Source: an uncultured Desulfobacteraceae bacterium (lineage in GTDB: Bacteria; Desulfobacterota; Desulfobacteria; Desulfobacterales; UBA2174). From it: DNA of 7,765 bases. Of this stretch, positions 5,896 through 7,765 are shown one piece after another. How positions within the stretch are numbered: the stretch's first letter is position 1; the number at the start of each line of letters is the position of its first letter. Location of the stretch: assembly GCA_937982505.1 (NCBI GenBank), contig CALJLV010000196.1:1-7765 (forward strand), written 5' to 3'. A program made the position numbers and the translations under genes. The notes under the pieces are model-generated. The model had not been told where the DNA came from. It made no database searches and saw only the letters and a list, made by a program, of their open reading frames with translations.

Positions 5896-7488
5896 CTATA
5901 GTTGCTCCACCCACCGCCAGCGCCAGGTACCGCAGTCCCGGCAGCGGCGCAGGTTGCCCTGGGAGTGGGTATGGGTCAGGGCGGCTTGCAGGGTTGGGGC
6001 GTCGTAGCGGCAGCGCCCGGCCAGGCGCCGGCTGAGGTCTTTCAGGGAGGCGGCCGGTTCGACTTCGCGGGCGTCGCCCGGATCGGTTTCCAGCAGCTCG
6101 CCCATCATCAGGTCGTAGAGCAGGATGGTGCGCTCGAGGTTGAGGATGGTATCGGCCTCGTCGGCGCTCGCTTCGCCGGTGCCCATGCGCCGCTGAATGT
6201 CGCCCAGGTAGGCGTCGAAGCGCTCTTTCCAGCCACCGGCGATCTCGTCCAGGCGGGCCGCCGGGACCGTGGCGGTCTCCACGATGGCCCGGTTGGCGTG
6301 GTACTCGCGCCAGTCGTCGGTGAGAATCCGGATCCCGTATTCGCCGGCCCGGTCGCGCACCCGGGTGCCGGGAAAGGGCGCCAGCAGGTGAAAGCCGTAG
6401 GAAACCCCCATGGCCTCCAGGCGCCGGCCGAAAGCCAGGGTCCTTTCAATGGTTTCGGGGGTTTCTCCGGGAAGCCCCAGGATAAAGGAACCGTGGGGCA
6501 TCAGGCCCGCTTTGTTGCACATGGCCACGGCCGTCTCCACCTGCTCCAGGGTGATCCCCTTCCGGATGGTCTTGAGGATGCCGGGGTCGCCGGACTCGAT
6601 GCCGAAGCTGACCGCCCGGCATCCGGCCTGGCGCATTTTCCGGAGCATCTCGATGGACACCGTGTCCACCCGGGCAAAGGAAGTCCAGGGCACCTCCAGG
6701 CCGCGTTGGAGAATTTCCCCGCAGACCGCCAGGCAATGGCCGTCGCTGGCGGTGAACAGGTCGTCGGCCAGGTTGACCTGGTGAAAGCCGTAGGCCGCGA
6801 TCTCGGCCAGTTCGTCCACCACCCGCGCCGGGTCCCGGTAGCGCACCCGGGCGCCCACCATCTTGCGGCCCACGCAAAAGATGCAGCCGTGGGGGCAGCC
6901 GCGGCTGGTGGTCATGCTGATGGGCATGTGCAGGGCCCGGTAGCGGCCCAGGGGAATCAGGTGGCGGGCCGGGGCGGCCAGGGCGTCCAGATCGGCCTGG
7001 AGCGCCGGCCAGCCGTTGTCGATGATCGCATCGCCCCGGCGGAAAACGATTCCCGGCAGCCGCGACCACTCGCTTTCCTCTGCCAGAGCGAGAGCCAGAG
7101 AGACGATGGTGGTTTCGCCCTCCCCCCGGGCCACCATGTCCACCGCCGGATAACGCTTCAGGGTCTCCTCGGCCCAGAAGGTGACGTGCGGCCCGCCCAT
7201 CACCGTCACCACCTCCGGCGCCAGGGCCTTGATGTCGGCCAGCACGCCCACGGCATGGTCGAAGGTCATGGTCACCGCCGTGGACCCCACCAGGCCGGGT
7301 TGAAAGTCGTCGAGGACCTGTTGCAGCCGCTCGGGGTGGTAGGCTTCCACCACCAGGTCGAGAATCCGCACTTCGCATCCGGCCGCTTCCAGGGCGCCGG
7401 CCAGGAAAGCCAGGCCCAGGGGCGGCGACGGGGTCTCGTCGATGGGGTAGAAGGGGTTGATCAGCAGGACGGGGAAGGGGCGTTTCAC
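5896..7488 (-). CDS. B12-binding-domain radical SAM protein
   Basis: This is a cytoplasmic iron-sulfur enzyme of the cobalamin-binding radical SAM class. From the GTG at 7488 it has 530 residues. The N-terminal third is a B12-binding Rossmann-like domain (VLLINPFYP at 6-14, PPLGLAFLAGALEAAGCEV at 22-40, VMGGPHVTFWAEETL at 96-110, ARGEGE at 120-125). The cluster motif is SRGCPHGCIFC, with Cys198, Cys202 and Cys205. SFGIESGDPGILKTIRKG (294-311) and SFILGLPGETPETI (334-347) are standard radical SAM barrel segments. The last 20 residues carry an extra CRDCGTWRW pair (Cys516/Cys519) that could bind metal. The frame is open to a TTG at 7581, but that lies inside a terminator hairpin and adds only a low-complexity D/S/P/R stretch, so GTG 7488 is preferred. 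Reaction and substrate cannot be told; methylation or rearrangement are typical of the class. No lesions. Confidence 0.92.
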   Translation of the reverse strand: MKRPFPVLLINPFYPIDETPSPPLGLAFLAGALEAAGCEVRILDLVVEAYHPERLQQVLDDFQPGLVGSTAVTMTFDHAVGVLADIKALAPEVVTVMGGPHVTFWAEETLKRYPAVDMVARGEGETTIVSLALALAEESEWSRLPGIVFRRGDAIIDNGWPALQADLDALAAPARHLIPLGRYRALHMPISMTTSRGCPHGCIFCVGRKMVGARVRYRDPARVVDELAEIAAYGFHQVNLADDLFTASDGHCLAVCGEILQRGLEVPWTSFARVDTVSIEMLRKMRQAGCRAVSFGIESGDPGILKTIRKGITLEQVETAVAMCNKAGLMPHGSFILGLPGETPETIERTLAFGRRLEAMGVSYGFHLLAPFPGTRVRDRAGEYGIRILTDDWREYHANRAIVETATVPAARLDEIAGGWKERFDAYLGDIQRRMGTGEASADEADTILNLERTILLYDLMMGELLETDPGDAREVEPAASLKDLSRRLAGRCRYDAPTLQAALTHTHSQGNLRRCRDCGTWRWRWVEQL

Positions 7489-7579
7489 GATGGGGGATCC
7501 GGGTTGGAGGTTGCAAGGCGCGTCGGGCCGGTCGGAATCGTCCGGCTTGTCTGACCGGTCCGATGGTTTCTTTGCAAGC

Positions 7580-7611
7580 AAAACGGCCCGGGATCGCTCC
7601 CGGACCGTTTT
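7580..7611 (-). terminator. Intrinsic terminator after fhs
   Basis: A 14-bp stem with one G-U pair: plus-strand arms AAAACGGCCCGGGA (7580-7593) and TCCCGGACCGTTTT (7598-7611). The loop reads GCGA on the minus strand, a stable GNRA tetraloop. It sits 20 bases past the stop of the minus-strand gene at 7631 and separates it from the radical SAM gene. The T run is longer on the plus strand (TTTTTT) than on the minus (TTTT), so it may act both ways. Confidence 0.85.
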
Positions 7612-7630
7612 TTACTGGTGTTTGTGGTGC

Positions 7631-7765
7631 TTAGAACAGCCCGCTCACCTTGCCGGTGGCCGGATCGACGTCGATGCGGCGGAAGGCCGGGTTGGAGCTG
7701 GTGCCGGGCATCAGGCTGATGGTGCCGGCGCAGGGGCACAGGAACTTGGCGCCCGAGTAGATGAG
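7631..7765 (-). CDS. fhs: Probable formate-tetrahydrofolate ligase, C-terminal end
   Basis: Only the last 44 residues are in the window; the gene runs off the right edge. The tail reads GAKFLCPCAGTISLMPGTSS, then NPAFRRIDVDPATGKVSGLF and stop. The pattern GAxF...G...MPG followed by xxIDxDxxTGxxxGLF is how formate-tetrahydrofolate ligases end. That enzyme makes 10-formyl-THF from formate, ATP and THF, the first tetrahydrofolate step of the Wood-Ljungdahl methyl branch. The call rests on this short tail alone, and no catalytic P-loop is visible. A terminator hairpin follows at once, so it is probably the last gene of its transcript. Confidence 0.75.
   Translation of the reverse strand, partial: LIYSGAKFLCPCAGTISLMPGTSSNPAFRRIDVDPATGKVSGLF

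Noticed and set aside
5902..7554. Plus-strand open frame of 550 codons opposite the radical SAM gene
   Set aside because: It is a GC-driven antisense shadow: the composition is dominated by G, H, Q and A, no family is recognisable, and the opposite strand carries clear radical SAM motifs.
7489..7581. 31-residue N-terminal extension of the radical SAM protein from a TTG
   Set aside because: The TTG lies in the terminator hairpin, there is no ribosome site, and the extension is a low-complexity D/S/P/R stretch from a locally repetitive sequence. Family similarity starts at the GTG at 7488.
1..7765. CRISPR array, tRNA, rRNA or transposase
   Set aside because: No spaced direct repeats, tRNA-like cloverleaf, rRNA sequence or transposase motif was found on either strand by reading.

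Overview
The window looks like a contig end from a GC-rich bacterium. The gene types (archaeal-type pyruvoyl arginine decarboxylase paired with agmatinase, a cobalamin-binding radical SAM protein, and what looks like formate-tetrahydrofolate ligase) fit an anaerobic Desulfobacterota-like (deltaproteobacterial) organism. That placement is inference from gene content and codon style, not a marker gene. Bases 1-46 are not genomic: they are an Illumina index adapter left on the end of the contig.

Layout. (1) 47-1424, plus strand: a two-gene polyamine cassette, pdaD (5' end lost at the contig edge) then agmatinase, giving arginine -> agmatine -> putrescine. (2) About 1425-5743, minus strand: a decayed defence-type island. 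In its own 5'->3' direction it reads: truncated rhuM paralog, 3' remnant of hsdS, rhuM-fic/doc fusion, hsdM, then a 5' remnant of a second Fic gene that meets the agmatinase 3' end. No hsdR is visible. Each of the five genes is damaged: a truncation, a shift at a (TC)6 tract, an in-frame TAA, another in-frame TAA, and a one-base shift plus loss of the catalytic half. (3) 5896-7765, minus strand: an intact radical SAM/B12 gene, a strong terminator hairpin, and the 3' end of a probable fhs gene. The flanking genes are clean, so the lesions cluster in the island.

The most unusual signal is a set of three related perfect palindromes in the island. Two lie inside the two rhuM paralogs, at the same codons just upstream of the segment encoding VQTEG. 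Both are 25 bp long with identical outer bases, but 5 of the 6 inner arm positions differ and each change is matched in the other arm. The third lies just upstream of the Fic remnant's start codon and shares the CTTGT...ACAAG outer arms with the rhuM-fic copy. Symmetry is kept while sequence changes, which suggests a DNA site (or hairpin) carried within the coding region, possibly recognised by the RhuM helix-turn-helix proteins themselves.
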